Notes under the pieces: generated by a model
The model's input: the letters and a program-made list of their open reading frames with translations, nothing else
What the model was told of the DNA's origin: nothing
Databases searched by the model: none
Position numbers and translations under genes: made by a program
Assembly (NCBI GenBank): GCA_003601695.1
Contig: PIYH01000048.1
Span: 1 to 9,125, forward strand
DNA: 9,125 bases
Reading direction: 5' to 3'
From: Candidatus Bathyarchaeota archaeon
Lineage (GTDB): Archaea > Thermoproteota > Bathyarchaeia > Bathyarchaeales > DTEX01
Shown here: positions 1-6,730 of the stretch, one piece after another
How positions within the stretch are numbered: the first letter of the stretch is position 1
How the letters are laid out: the number at the start of each line of letters is the position of its first letter

Positions 1-1008
1 AGATTGGAGCGTGATAGAATACGGGAACTATCCTCAAAGATCATCTCTGAAAGTTATGAGATGTTGTATATTACGGGTAGTGGAACTAGCTATCATGCTG
101 GACTTGCAGGTCAATATGCTTTATCAAATCTGGTTGAAATTATAGCTTTAACATTATCGGCATCTGAATTTCATCAATGGATTCCTCAAAAGATTCCTAG
201 AAAAACCCTCTTAATGGCAATATCGCAATCGGGGGAGAGCTCGGACGTCATAAAGGCTGTTGATGCTGCTTTGCAGAGGCGCATCGAACTCCTTGCAGTA
301 ACCAATACATTAGATAGCACGCTTGCGAAGAAGGCTAACTTCTGCATCTTCCCAAGGTCAGGTAGAGAACTCGCGATTCCGGCTACTAAAACTTACATAG
401 CACAGCTGATGGCTATTTATATGTTTTCCATAAATCTTGCTTTAGAAAAAGGAAAGGACCACGAACTTTCAGAGATGGAAGAGAGCCTTTATAAGGCACC
501 TCGAATTGTTAAGCTTGCTCTGGAATCTCTAAAAAGCAAAGTTCAAGAGACGGCGAACAAGTTTAAGGATAAGAACGCTGTTTTTCTGCTAGGAAGTGGT
601 CCAAATTACGTTACCGCTTTAGAGGGAGCACTAAAGCTGAAAGAAACGTGCAAGATCTTCTCTGAAGGATTCGCAACTAGAGAATTTCTCCACGGCCCTA
701 TAAGACTTGTTGATGAGAAAACTATAGTGGTAGTGATGACCTCGTCAGATATGATTGAAGATGCAGTTAAGCTTAGTCGAAGCTTCAAAAGCTTCGGTGC
801 GTCAGTCATCTTAATATCCGAGAAGAGTCATAGAGTAGAGCAACTAGTTAGCGATGTTAACGAAGCATTTCTTCTTCCAGAAGGCATGCCTCAACCGTTT
901 TCTCCGCTTCTATACATCCTTCCTCTTCAACTATTCGCATATTATATGTCGGTATCAAAAGGTCTGAATCCTGATAAACCGGAGAAACTTGTGAAAGTAG
1001 TGAGGTAA
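1..1008 (+). CDS. SIS-domain sugar-phosphate isomerase/deaminase (GlmS isomerase-half type), 5' end cut by window
   Basis: Double-SIS protein that handles a phosphorylated hexose or amino sugar in the cytoplasm. Numbering from the TTG at position 4, SIS domain 1 covers about residues 15-150, with GSGTSYHAG (25-33) and the phosphate-binding SQSGES (74-79). SIS domain 2 covers about 185-320, with EGALKLKE (207-214), HGP (230-232) and a C-terminal lysine (K331). These align with the E. coli GlmS isomerase residues of the SQSGET loop, Glu488, His504 and Lys603, so an active enzyme is likely. There is no glutamine amidotransferase domain in the visible part. The frame is open to base 1, and homologues usually carry 15-25 more residues before this point, so I read TTG-4 as an internal leucine. 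Stand-alone archaeal proteins of this type include glucosamine-6-phosphate deaminases (Thermococcus GlmD type); a split GlmS subunit is the alternative. The upstream neighbour, which could decide, is outside the window. Confidence 0.88.
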   Translation, partial: RLERDRIRELSSKIISESYEMLYITGSGTSYHAGLAGQYALSNLVEIIALTLSASEFHQWIPQKIPRKTLLMAISQSGESSDVIKAVDAALQRRIELLAVTNTLDSTLAKKANFCIFPRSGRELAIPATKTYIAQLMAIYMFSINLALEKGKDHELSEMEESLYKAPRIVKLALESLKSKVQETANKFKDKNAVFLLGSGPNYVTALEGALKLKETCKIFSEGFATREFLHGPIRLVDEKTIVVVMTSSDMIEDAVKLSRSFKSFGASVILISEKSHRVEQLVSDVNEAFLLPEGMPQPFSPLLYILPLQLFAYYMSVSKGLNPDKPEKLVKVVR

Positions 1009-1070
1009 AAGGAGATTTTATTGAAGATATTAGAGTATCATTATTAACTCGATATCAAAATAAGAACGAA

Positions 1071-1078
1071 TAATTAAA
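1071..1078 (+). promoter_or_regulatory. Possible TATA box for the CBS gene
   Basis: The AT-only stretch TAATTAAA is centred about 26 bp before the TTG start at 1101. In archaea this is where a TATA box lies for a leaderless message, and no Shine-Dalgarno is seen before this start. The whole intergenic region is AT-rich, so the match is weak. Confidence 0.25.
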
Positions 1079-1100
1079 AGAAATTATAATTAGTCATTAA

Positions 1101-1553
1101 TTGGAGAAGAAAAGCGTTGCGGTGGAGATTTTGAAAGTATCAGAAGCTATGGATGAAGAGATCATTACAATCGATGAGAATGCTTCCGTTGCCGAAGCCG
1201 CGGCTAAGATGAGTGAAAAAGGGAAAGGCTGTGTGATAGTTCTTAGGCAATGTAAACCTGTTGGAATGGTGACCGAGAGAGATGTCACTTATAAGGTTGT
1301 TGCAAAGGGACTTAGTCCCAAAAGAGTTAAAGTTGGAGAGATAATGTCTACTCCATTAATCGAGGTTGACCCAGATGCAGATTTAATAGCAGCTGCAAAG
1401 ATAATGGAAAAACACAAAATTCGAAGATTAGCTGTTATAAGAAAAGGCATTCTCTACGGTGTCATCTCCGCCCTCGACATCGCGAGGAATCTTGAAGGAT
1501 ACGTCGAAAGCGAAGTACGAAAGATTCTAAAGTATGCGTTCTTCATGGCTTAG
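1101..1553 (+). CDS. Stand-alone protein of two CBS domains
   Basis: A 150-residue protein made almost entirely of two CBS repeats (Bateman module). CBS1 spans about residues 12-70 and ends in GMVTERDV (55-62); CBS2 spans about 76-135 and ends in GVISALDI (120-127). Each half has the usual pattern of a helix with SVAEAAAKM-like spacing followed by a strand and the [GV]-x-[IV]-[ST]-x-x-D[IV] ending. CBS pairs bind adenosine nucleotides or S-adenosylmethionine and act as energy or ligand sensors; no effector domain is attached here, so the partner is unknown. The TTG start at 1101 is uncertain: it has no clear Shine-Dalgarno, but an AT-rich box at about 1071-1078 sits at the distance expected for a leaderless transcript. 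A GTG at 1122 and an ATG at residue 17 are alternatives, though the ATG would cut into CBS1. Gaps of 92 bp before and 147 bp after argue for a single-gene unit. Confidence 0.85.
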   Translation: MEKKSVAVEILKVSEAMDEEIITIDENASVAEAAAKMSEKGKGCVIVLRQCKPVGMVTERDVTYKVVAKGLSPKRVKVGEIMSTPLIEVDPDADLIAAAKIMEKHKIRRLAVIRKGILYGVISALDIARNLEGYVESEVRKILKYAFFMA

Positions 1554-1684
1554 GAGAAGTCATCGCACAGTTTACATGTCTACCACATTTTCTTAGTTTA
1601 AGCCTTAATTTGGAGCCTCGCAGTCTTAAAACTTCATTGAATGAATATTCATAAATACTCATCTACGCATTTTTTTATATTATC

Positions 1685-1690
1685 AAGGTG
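1685..1690 (+). promoter_or_regulatory. Shine-Dalgarno deciding the MscS-like start
   Basis: AAGGTG matches the archaeal anti-Shine-Dalgarno (complement of GGAGGTGA) and ends 10 bp before ATG-1701. It therefore favours that start over the upstream in-frame ATG at 1641. TATA-like boxes lie at about 1650-1657 and 1673-1681; the first gives a leader long enough to contain this site. Confidence 0.5.
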
Positions 1691-1700
1691 TTATTGGGAA

Positions 1701-2360
1701 ATGTTAAACATGAATAGTATAAATGAGAAGATTCGAAGCATACGAAGAGGAAGCTTTAAGACCATTTTTTACATAGCGATTCTCATAATTTTTCTTTCGA
1801 TCATTAATTTCGTGTTTGGAGAAGCTCCATTCAAGGAGCCCCCGCTATTCCTGCAACCTTATAAGGAGAATCTCATGGTTTTAAAACCGCTTCTTACGTA
1901 TGTGCGGGCGGCGCTTGTCTTCATATTTGGATACTATGCGCTTAATGCAGTATGCATGGTAGTCTACACTTACACATTAGGAATCTCTGATCATCCAACA
2001 GCCGCTATGATTAAAAGTATAACAAAAATCTCTGGAATAGCATTGTTACTTGGATTGGTTGGATCAATGTTCAATGTAAGTCCGGCGGCGGCGCTAACAA
2101 TGGGTTCCTTCGGAGGGATGGTTATAGGCTTCGCTTCCCAAACAGTTTTGACGCATGTAATTGCTGGAATCTTCCTACTCATCACGCGTCCGTTTTCCTA
2201 TGGAGATATCATAACTATATCTGGGCATACTGGAAGAGTTAAGGAGATTCGACTGATGCACATCGTTCTAGATACTGGAGATGAAGAGATTTTGATACCT
2301 AGTGGAACGGTTATAGCGAAGGTCTTCAAAAAGAAGAAAGTTTCTAATGTCCAAGAATAA
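1701..2360 (+). CDS. Short MscS-like mechanosensitive channel family protein lacking the C-terminal domain
   Basis: A 219-residue membrane protein. Predicted membrane segments lie at about residues 21-40, 63-92, 105-125 and 127-163. The last matches the MscS pore helix and the start of the beta domain: small residues and glycines, then AGIFLLITRPFSYGD, then a beta-domain segment ending in LIPSGTVIA, where MscS family members usually have a PNG motif. The protein stops about 10 residues later in a lysine-rich tail, so the roughly 100-residue C-terminal alpha/beta vestibule domain is absent. I chose ATG-1701 because AAGGTG at 1685-1690 is a good Shine-Dalgarno 10 bp upstream; an in-frame ATG at 1641 would add 20 residues but lacks such a site, and ATG-1710 is also possible. 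Family role: release of solutes under membrane tension. Whether this short form makes a gated pore is not known from the sequence. Confidence 0.78.
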   Translation: MLNMNSINEKIRSIRRGSFKTIFYIAILIIFLSIINFVFGEAPFKEPPLFLQPYKENLMVLKPLLTYVRAALVFIFGYYALNAVCMVVYTYTLGISDHPTAAMIKSITKISGIALLLGLVGSMFNVSPAAALTMGSFGGMVIGFASQTVLTHVIAGIFLLITRPFSYGDIITISGHTGRVKEIRLMHIVLDTGDEEILIPSGTVIAKVFKKKKVSNVQE

Positions 2361-2449
2361 CTATTGATTAAAAGGAAAAGAAGATAAATGTAATTTTTCC
2401 CTAAATGAAACAAGATATTCATGCCCGATTAGTTATATTCAGCGATAAC

Positions 2450-2457
2450 TTAAAATA
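2450..2457 (+). promoter_or_regulatory. Possible TATA box for the EF-1A gene
   Basis: TTAAAATA lies about 70 bp before the EF-1A ATG and would place the transcript start near 2480, giving a leader of roughly 40 nt that contains the Shine-Dalgarno at 2511-2516. No competing ORF occupies this 162-bp gap. The assignment rests on position and AT content only. Confidence 0.35.
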
Positions 2458-2522
2458 ACGGATTGAGCTGATGTTTAACCGGATCTCAATAAAAAGAATG
2501 GAATTAGACTGGAGGATAAGAA

Positions 2523-3824
2523 ATGAGCAAAGAAGAAAAACCTCATCTGAATCTAGTGATCATCGGGCATGTGGATCATGGAAAATCCACAACGATGGGC
2601 CACCTGCTGTATTTAGCTGGAGCGATAGATGAAAGAACGATTAGGCAGTACGAAGAGGAAGCTGCAAGGCTAGGTAAAGAAACCTTCAAATACGCGTGGA
2701 TTCTTGACTCCTTGAAAGAGGAAAGAGAAAGAGGCTTAACGATAGATCTACGATTCCTAAAGTTCGAGACGCCTCACTTCTTCTTTACAATAATTGACGC
2801 CCCCGGACACAGGGACTTCGTGAAAAACATGATTACCGGAGCCAGCCAAGCAGATGCCGCTGTACTTTTCGTTTCAGCGAAGAAAGGAGAATTCGAAGCT
2901 GGCATAGGCCCCGGAGGCCAGACGAGAGAACATGCATTCCTTGCATTTACTCTCGGAGTAAAACAACTCGTTGTAGCGATAAACAAAATGGATGATCCTT
3001 CAGTAAATTGGAGTCAAGAACGCTACGAGGAGATTAAAAGAGAGATATCTAGAATGCTCAAGCTAGTCGGCTACAATGCTGACAAGATTCACTTCGTTCC
3101 TACATCCGGATGGACGGGAGACAACCTAGTAAAGAAAAGTGATAAAATGCCATGGTATAAGGGACCGACGCTGTACGAGGCTCTAGATTCCTTTGAATTG
3201 CCTCCTAAACCAATCGATAAGCCTCTGCGAATTCCAGTACAAGATGTATACACAATCACAGGGGTTGGAACTGTTCCAGTTGGGCGCGTCGAAACGGGAG
3301 TTCTTAAGGTAGGTGACAAAGTAATCTTTATGCCAGCGAATAAAATGGGCGAGGTCAAGTCTATTGAGACTCATCATGTGAGAATACAGAAGGCTGAGCC
3401 TGGAGATAACATTGGCTTCAACGTTAGAGGAGTCTCAAAGAAGGATATAAGAAGAGGTGATGTTGTTGGTCACGCGGATAATCCGCCGACCGTCGCCAAA
3501 GAGTTCATAGGGCAGATAATCGTAATTCATCATCCAACGGCCATAGCCGCCGGATATACTCCGGTTCTCCACGCTCACACAGCGCAAGTTGCCTGCCGGT
3601 TTGCTGAGCTAATAAAGAAGATTGATCCACGTACTGGCCAGACAGTTGAGGAAAATCCAGCATTCCTTAAGACTGGAGATAGCGCTCTCGTGAGGTTCCA
3701 GCCTTTACGTCCAATAGCGGTTGAAACTTATACTGATTTTCCAGAGCTAGGCAGGTTCGCTATACGAGATATGGGAACAACGATCGCCGCTGGCATAGTC
3801 AGAGAGATCACTGTAAAGGCATAG
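2523..3824 (+). CDS. tuf: Translation elongation factor EF-1A (aEF1A)
   Basis: GTPase that delivers aminoacyl-tRNA to the ribosomal A site. Complete at 433 residues, the usual archaeal length. The G domain (about 1-220) shows G1 GHVDHGKS (15-22), G2 threonine T73 in ERGLTIDL, G3 DAPGH (92-96), G4 NKMD (154-157) and G5 in the TSGWTGDN stretch. Domain 2 (about 225-320) includes [18 protein letters not shown], and domain 3 (about 321-433) includes [18 protein letters not shown] and ends in [17 protein letters not shown]. The ATG is preceded by a strong Shine-Dalgarno, GGAGGA at 2511-2516. The gene stands alone: it is followed by a terminator-like inverted repeat and not by rps10, its frequent archaeal neighbour. 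The sequence is of the archaeal/eukaryotic type throughout; identification is secure. Confidence 0.98.
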   Translation: MSKEEKPHLNLVIIGHVDHGKSTTMGHLLYLAGAIDERTIRQYEEEAARLGKETFKYAWILDSLKEERERGLTIDLRFLKFETPHFFFTIIDAPGHRDFVKNMITGASQADAAVLFVSAKKGEFEAGIGPGGQTREHAFLAFTLGVKQLVVAINKMDDPSVNWSQERYEEIKREISRMLKLVGYNADKIHFVPTSGWTGDNLVKKSDKMPWYKGPTLYEALDSFELPPKPIDKPLRIPVQDVYTITGVGTVPVGRVETGVLKVGDKVIFMPANKMGEVKSIETHHVRIQKAEPGDNIGFNVRGVSKKDIRRGDVVGHADNPPTVAKEFIGQIIVIHHPTAIAAGYTPVLHAHTAQVACRFAELIKKIDPRTGQTVEENPAFLKTGDSALVRFQPLRPIAVETYTDFPELGRFAIRDMGTTIAAGIVREITVKA

Positions 3825-3839
3825 AAAATGCAGTAATAT

Positions 3840-3867
3840 CAAAAAATAAACGTATCTTTATTTTTTG
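3840..3867 (+). terminator. AT-rich perfect inverted repeat after EF-1A, likely terminator
   Basis: Arms 3840-3850 (CAAAAAATAAA) and 3857-3867 (TTTATTTTTTG) are exact reverse complements of 11 bp around a 6-base loop, beginning 15 bp after the EF-1A stop. Archaeal RNA polymerase terminates at T-rich tracts, and the right arm itself supplies one, so end of transcription here is likely. The same AT stretch lies 30-40 bp before the next start codon and could double as promoter DNA for the next gene. Confidence 0.6.
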
Positions 3868-3895
3868 GCATTCGCGAGAGTGAGGATGAGGAAGA

Positions 3896-4441
3896 TTGCA
3901 TGATAAAAAAGTTGAGATAATTTATTTCTATTCTAACCTGCAAGAGGATGAAAGCGAACTTTCAAATGCCAGTAAGAAGATTTCTCAGAAAAGAAGAGAC
4001 ATAAACATACATTTGATTAATGTTGATGACCCTAGAAATGAAGAGTTAGCTCAGCTTTATGAAGTTGACATGGTTCCAACGCTCATATTTTTGACTCCCG
4101 GAGGAGAAGTTGCTGCGAGGTTATCAGTTTCCCTTTCCGCTGAAGAGGTCATTCAAGAAATAGCTGACAAAATAAGCGCGGGTAAACTTCCAAACCCAGC
4201 TGTTGAAGAGAAGCGGAGAGAGATCTTAGAGAACTTGAAGAATATTGATCGAAGAAGCGATCTAACGGATATAATAATCGAGCAGATTGAGGATAATTTA
4301 ATGGAGGCAATTACAAAATCCGAGATCATTGAGATAGTTAACTCGCATATTAGCGCTGTAAATCATACTATTCGTGACTTAGAGGAGATCAGGAAGATTC
4401 TAAAGAAGCATCAGAAACCTCATGAGATCTTCATAGTATAA
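3896..4441 (+). CDS. Cysteine-free thioredoxin-fold protein with helical C-terminal half
   Basis: A 181-residue protein. Residues about 4-97 follow the thioredoxin fold: beta strand VEIIYFYS (6-13), helix, strand INIHLINVD, helix NEELAQLYEV, then the cis-proline region VDMVPTLIFLTPGGEVAARL (57-76, Pro61) and a closing helix. The position after the first strand, where thioredoxins carry CxxC, reads SNLQEDES, and there is no cysteine anywhere in the protein, so it cannot act as a disulfide oxidoreductase. Residues about 100-175 are predicted helical and highly charged, with no recognised domain. A stop codon at 3887-3889 lies just upstream in frame, and GAGGATGAGG at 3882-3891 serves as Shine-Dalgarno, so TTG-3896 is the likely start; there is no nearby in-frame ATG. 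It converges with the PAC2 gene with 15 bp between stops. A binding or chaperone-like role is inference; function is unknown. Confidence 0.7.
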   Translation: MHDKKVEIIYFYSNLQEDESELSNASKKISQKRRDINIHLINVDDPRNEELAQLYEVDMVPTLIFLTPGGEVAARLSVSLSAEEVIQEIADKISAGKLPNPAVEEKRREILENLKNIDRRSDLTDIIIEQIEDNLMEAITKSEIIEIVNSHISAVNHTIRDLEEIRKILKKHQKPHEIFIV

Positions 4442-4456
4442 GTTGATGTTTTAATT

Positions 4457-5230
4457 TTATCCTATATAGAAAATTTTCTCCGTGTCTTCAACTTTTTGTC
4501 TTCTTCTCTTGACTATTCTCTGCTCTTGTATCTTCCTTATCCTTTTTTCCAGTTCCTCATACTTCGATATTTCTTTCTCCAGATCTAGAAAGTCAATTTT
4601 AAATTGTAGCATTTTTGAAAGAAGGTTCAGAAGGCTCTTTGAGGCTCTAGGATCCGGTCTATGCCCTTGAGTCTCCGCTAAGAGGCAAAGCGCATTTATT
4701 CCTCTAAACTTTGCCAACCCAGCGAGGATTCCAGCAATTCCTACGATGGGACTTCCGGAAAAATTGCTTTTAGCCCCTAGCTTTACAACCGTTTTAAGAA
4801 TCTCTCTGCTTGTCGCGGATGCGAATATCTTAGGTTCACCTCTCACCTCCTTTTGATACCCGCCTAACGTTATTACCAGCCTAACATTCTTCTTTTCTGC
4901 ATAGTCAAGAATAGCCTCAGCTACTTCATACTGGCCTTCAACCGTCTGAGCTTGACAATCTCCCGTTAATAAGATGAGATCTTGGTTTTCTTCATTGTTT
5001 CGCCAATAATAAAATTCTAGCTTGAGGAGGTTAATTTTCCCATTTTCATCGATCATAACATAATATGGGAAATGAGGAGAATATAGCTCAGCGATCTTCA
5101 CCGCGTTTAGTTGCTTAATAAGATATTCTGAAGCGATTTTTCCCACTAGTCCAACTCCTGGAAGACCTTCTATCAAAACGGCCTTTTCAGGTTTCACCTC
5201 TTTACATTCGGATATTGTTGTCTTTCTCAT
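4457..5230 (-). CDS. PAC2-family proteasome assembly chaperone
   Basis: A 257-residue archaeal PAC2-family protein. The family includes eukaryotic PAC2 and archaeal PbaA/PbaB, which assist assembly of, or cap, the 20S proteasome. Diagnostic segments are GLPGVGLVGKIASEYLI (22-38), LTGDCQ (88-93), TLGGYQ (121-126) and GIAGILAGLAKFRG (164-177) with LLAETQGHRPDPRAS (183-197). The last 50 residues form a charged helix, probably a coiled coil, ending in IFYIG. This end resembles, but does not exactly match, the hydrophobic-Tyr-X tail used to dock on proteasome alpha rings, since tyrosine is third from last. The ATG overlaps the stop of Nop10 by 4 bp (ATGA), so it is the last gene of the ribosomal/aIF2-alpha cluster and is probably translated by coupling. 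Family assignment is firm; direct proteasome interaction is inferred. Confidence 0.9.
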   Translation of the reverse strand: MRKTTISECKEVKPEKAVLIEGLPGVGLVGKIASEYLIKQLNAVKIAELYSPHFPYYVMIDENGKINLLKLEFYYWRNNEENQDLILLTGDCQAQTVEGQYEVAEAILDYAEKKNVRLVITLGGYQKEVRGEPKIFASATSREILKTVVKLGAKSNFSGSPIVGIAGILAGLAKFRGINALCLLAETQGHRPDPRASKSLLNLLSKMLQFKIDFLDLEKEISKYEELEKRIRKIQEQRIVKRRRQKVEDTEKIFYIG

Positions 5231-5391
5231 CTGGTTTCTTGCCTCATCATACCTTTATAAACGGCATATTTATCATCCGGCGAAAACCTGGCTGGATGGG
5301 GTACATATGTCGGTCCTCCACAGTGTGGGCATCTAGTCTTTTTAATTGTGTATTCTCTGCACCGCGAACATCTGCGCAATAGCCAACCCAT
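5227..5391 (-). CDS. nop10: H/ACA RNP protein Nop10, 54 residues
   Basis: Small zinc protein of the archaeal H/ACA ribonucleoprotein (with Cbf5, Gar1 and L7Ae), which carries out guide-RNA-directed pseudouridylation of rRNA and also supports Cbf5 on tRNA. I translated it directly: it begins MGWLLRRCSRCREYTIKKTR, has the zinc ribbon C8, C11, C21, C24 and the family signature GPTYVPHPARFSPDDKYA (26-43), and ends RQETR. Length and motifs match archaeal Nop10, although archaeal forms often keep only part of the zinc ligands and here all four cysteines are present. It lies 6 bp after the aIF2-alpha stop and overlaps the PAC2 start by 4 bp. A purine-rich AGAGGA inside the end of aIF2-alpha serves as ribosome binding site. 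The gene is short enough for automatic callers to miss. Identification is secure. Confidence 0.95.
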   Translation of the reverse strand: MGWLLRRCSRCREYTIKKTRCPHCGGPTYVPHPARFSPDDKYAVYKGMMRQETR

Positions 5392-5397
5392 ATGCGT

Positions 5398-6189
5398 CTA
5401 TCCTCTTTCTATCTTTCCTTCTCCTCCGAGTCTTTTTATGCTCTGCATGACGATATCCGCAATTTTCTGAAATATGATATTGGCTGTCTTATAGTCTCGA
5501 GCGGTTACTTCAATTCTATATCGGGGAGGGGAGATTACATAGATTCTCTTGCTTGATCCGTTTGGAATCTTCACTTTCTCAGCCTCAGCAAAAGCCTTCT
5601 TTATTCTGAGAACGCCGTCGGGTTTTCTGCAGGAAACTCTTAATGTCCCCTGAACCTTCACGCTTGTTATTCTAATCTTTTCTTTCGCTATTTCCGCCAA
5701 AACTCCAGCGATTCTATGGGGTAAGCCAGCTCCTATAAGAGGATTAGCTCCTTCCATCGCTGCTTTTTCTAGTCCTTCATATGCTGTTCCGAAGGTTTCC
5801 TCAAGCGGAATCCATACTTTCTCATGTATCTCGTCAAGTGGAATGTTTAATTTCTGAGATAGGCTTCTCATAATGCTTTCTGCTTTTTTGCTCTGTTTCC
5901 AGAGAAGCATTTTCTCTCTTCTTTCCCGTTTGGTGACCCTTCTCAGAGAAAGATCTATGTGACCCTTCTCCGGATCTACCCGCAACACTTTGAGAACTAC
6001 TTTCTCCCCTTCACGAACAAAGTCACGTATATTCTTCACCCAGCTCGAGGAGATCTCAGATGTATGTAGGAAGCCTTCCTTTCCATACTCGTCAAGCATC
6101 ACATAAACTCCATAATTTCTTATCTCATTTACTGTAGCTACAACTAATTCTCCTATTTCAGGCCAATCATCCCTTTTAATAGAGGACAT
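5398..6189 (-). CDS. eif2a: Translation initiation factor aIF2 alpha subunit
   Basis: Alpha subunit of the heterotrimeric aIF2, which brings initiator Met-tRNA to the small ribosomal subunit. Complete at 263 residues, the usual archaeal size. An N-terminal S1 (OB-fold) domain at about 10-85 includes GELVVATVNEIRNYGVYVML, the HTSEIS segment (42-47) and GHIDLSLRRV (76-85). A helical domain follows (about 86-175, with the segment EGANPLIGAGLP), then the alpha/beta domain that binds the gamma subunit (about 176-260). Serine 47 aligns with eukaryotic Ser51, the target of stress kinases, but the surrounding sequence differs and regulation at this site is not implied. The ATG is 8 bp after the S27e stop, with GGAG inside the S27e end as Shine-Dalgarno. 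Gene order S27e-aIF2alpha-Nop10 is widely conserved in archaea. Confidence 0.96.
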   Translation of the reverse strand: MSSIKRDDWPEIGELVVATVNEIRNYGVYVMLDEYGKEGFLHTSEISSSWVKNIRDFVREGEKVVLKVLRVDPEKGHIDLSLRRVTKRERREKMLLWKQSKKAESIMRSLSQKLNIPLDEIHEKVWIPLEETFGTAYEGLEKAAMEGANPLIGAGLPHRIAGVLAEIAKEKIRITSVKVQGTLRVSCRKPDGVLRIKKAFAEAEKVKIPNGSSKRIYVISPPRYRIEVTARDYKTANIIFQKIADIVMQSIKRLGGEGKIERG

Positions 6190-6197
6190 AGCATGCT

Positions 6198-6395
6198 CTA
6201 CTCCAAAACCCTAACTATCTCACCTTTTATCTTAGCTTTACCACCTCTCGGCTCAGCGAGAATCGCCCCACAGATGTTACAATGAACAATAGATGCAGCG
6301 TGACTAAATATTATCTGCTCATTTCCACAGTCTGGGCATCTAACCTGAAGAAATCTGCTTTTAGGCTTTGGAATTATCTTCTCCCACATATTCAT
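6198..6395 (-). CDS. rps27e: Small ribosomal subunit protein eS27 (S27e)
   Basis: A 65-residue zinc-ribbon protein of the 30S subunit, shared by archaea and eukaryotes. The sequence shows [19 protein letters not shown] and then [20 protein letters not shown], with zinc ligands C20, C23, C39 and C42, all in family positions; total length is typical. A second methionine is at residue 3; I keep the first ATG because GGAAGATGAG lies in the 15-bp gap to the L44e stop at a usable distance, but either start would work. It is the second gene of the cluster led by L44e. Confidence 0.96.
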   Translation of the reverse strand: MNMWEKIIPKPKSRFLQVRCPDCGNEQIIFSHAASIVHCNICGAILAEPRGGKAKIKGEIVRVLE

Positions 6396-6410
6396 ATCTC
6401 ATCTTCCTTC

Positions 6411-6686
6411 CTACTCTATTGTAAGTCTCCGCAGTCTTATACCCTTCCTATGGGATATGTATCCGCATTTTTTACATCTAAGCTTCAAGGCTTGTTTCTT
6501 CGTTGTCTTTGCCTTTCTTCTAAGCATAGGATATTTTTGTCCGCCGTATCCTCTCTTTTCACGTTTATGATGGCGTTCTCCCTTAGCTAAGGCTCTTCGT
6601 TTGCCCTCCTTGTAAAGAGAGACCGTATGCTCCGTATGCATATTACATCTAGGACAGTATGCACGTATAGTTCTTGGAACATTCAT
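6411..6686 (-). CDS. rpl44e: Large ribosomal subunit protein eL42 (L44e)
   Basis: A 91-residue basic zinc-binding protein located near the E site of the 50S subunit. Zinc ligands are C11, C14, C71 and C74; the family features RTIRAYCPRCNMHTEHTV, KRGYGGQKYP (44-53) and KLRCKKCGYISHRKGIRLRR are all visible. The GGQ tripeptide (48-50) within the loop reaching towards tRNA is conserved. The ATG has a strong Shine-Dalgarno, GGGGAG at 6695-6700, 8 bp away, and a TATA box at 6731-6738, making this the first gene of the L44e-S27e-aIF2alpha-Nop10-PAC2 transcript. Confidence 0.97.
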   Translation of the reverse strand: MNVPRTIRAYCPRCNMHTEHTVSLYKEGKRRALAKGERHHKREKRGYGGQKYPMLRRKAKTTKKQALKLRCKKCGYISHRKGIRLRRLTIE

Positions 6687-6730
6687 TATGATATCTCCCC
6701 TAGTTCAAGCATAGAACCTTCTTCGGATAA

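Noticed and set aside
1543..1662. Minus-strand 39-residue ATG-started frame (begins MSIYEYSFNEVLRLRG) filling the gap after the CBS gene
   Set aside because: No Shine-Dalgarno, overlaps the CBS stop, no recognisable family, and a frame of this length is expected by chance in AT-rich DNA.
2462..2490. ATTGAG/CTCAAT inverted pair in the EF-1A leader as a regulatory hairpin
   Set aside because: Six base pairs around a 17-base loop with no extension; too weak to claim.
2361..2520. Frameshifted remainder of the MscS C-terminal domain
   Set aside because: No frame in this AT-rich stretch continues with channel-like sequence; it holds the probable EF-1A promoter instead.
3089..3358. Minus-strand 89-codon frame inside EF-1A
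   Set aside because: Antisense shadow of a highly conserved gene; its composition follows the EF-1A codons and it has no family features.
6282..6590. Plus-strand 102-codon frame across S27e and L44e
   Set aside because: Antisense to two certain ribosomal protein genes and crosses their junction; hydrophobic, serine-rich translation typical of a shadow frame.
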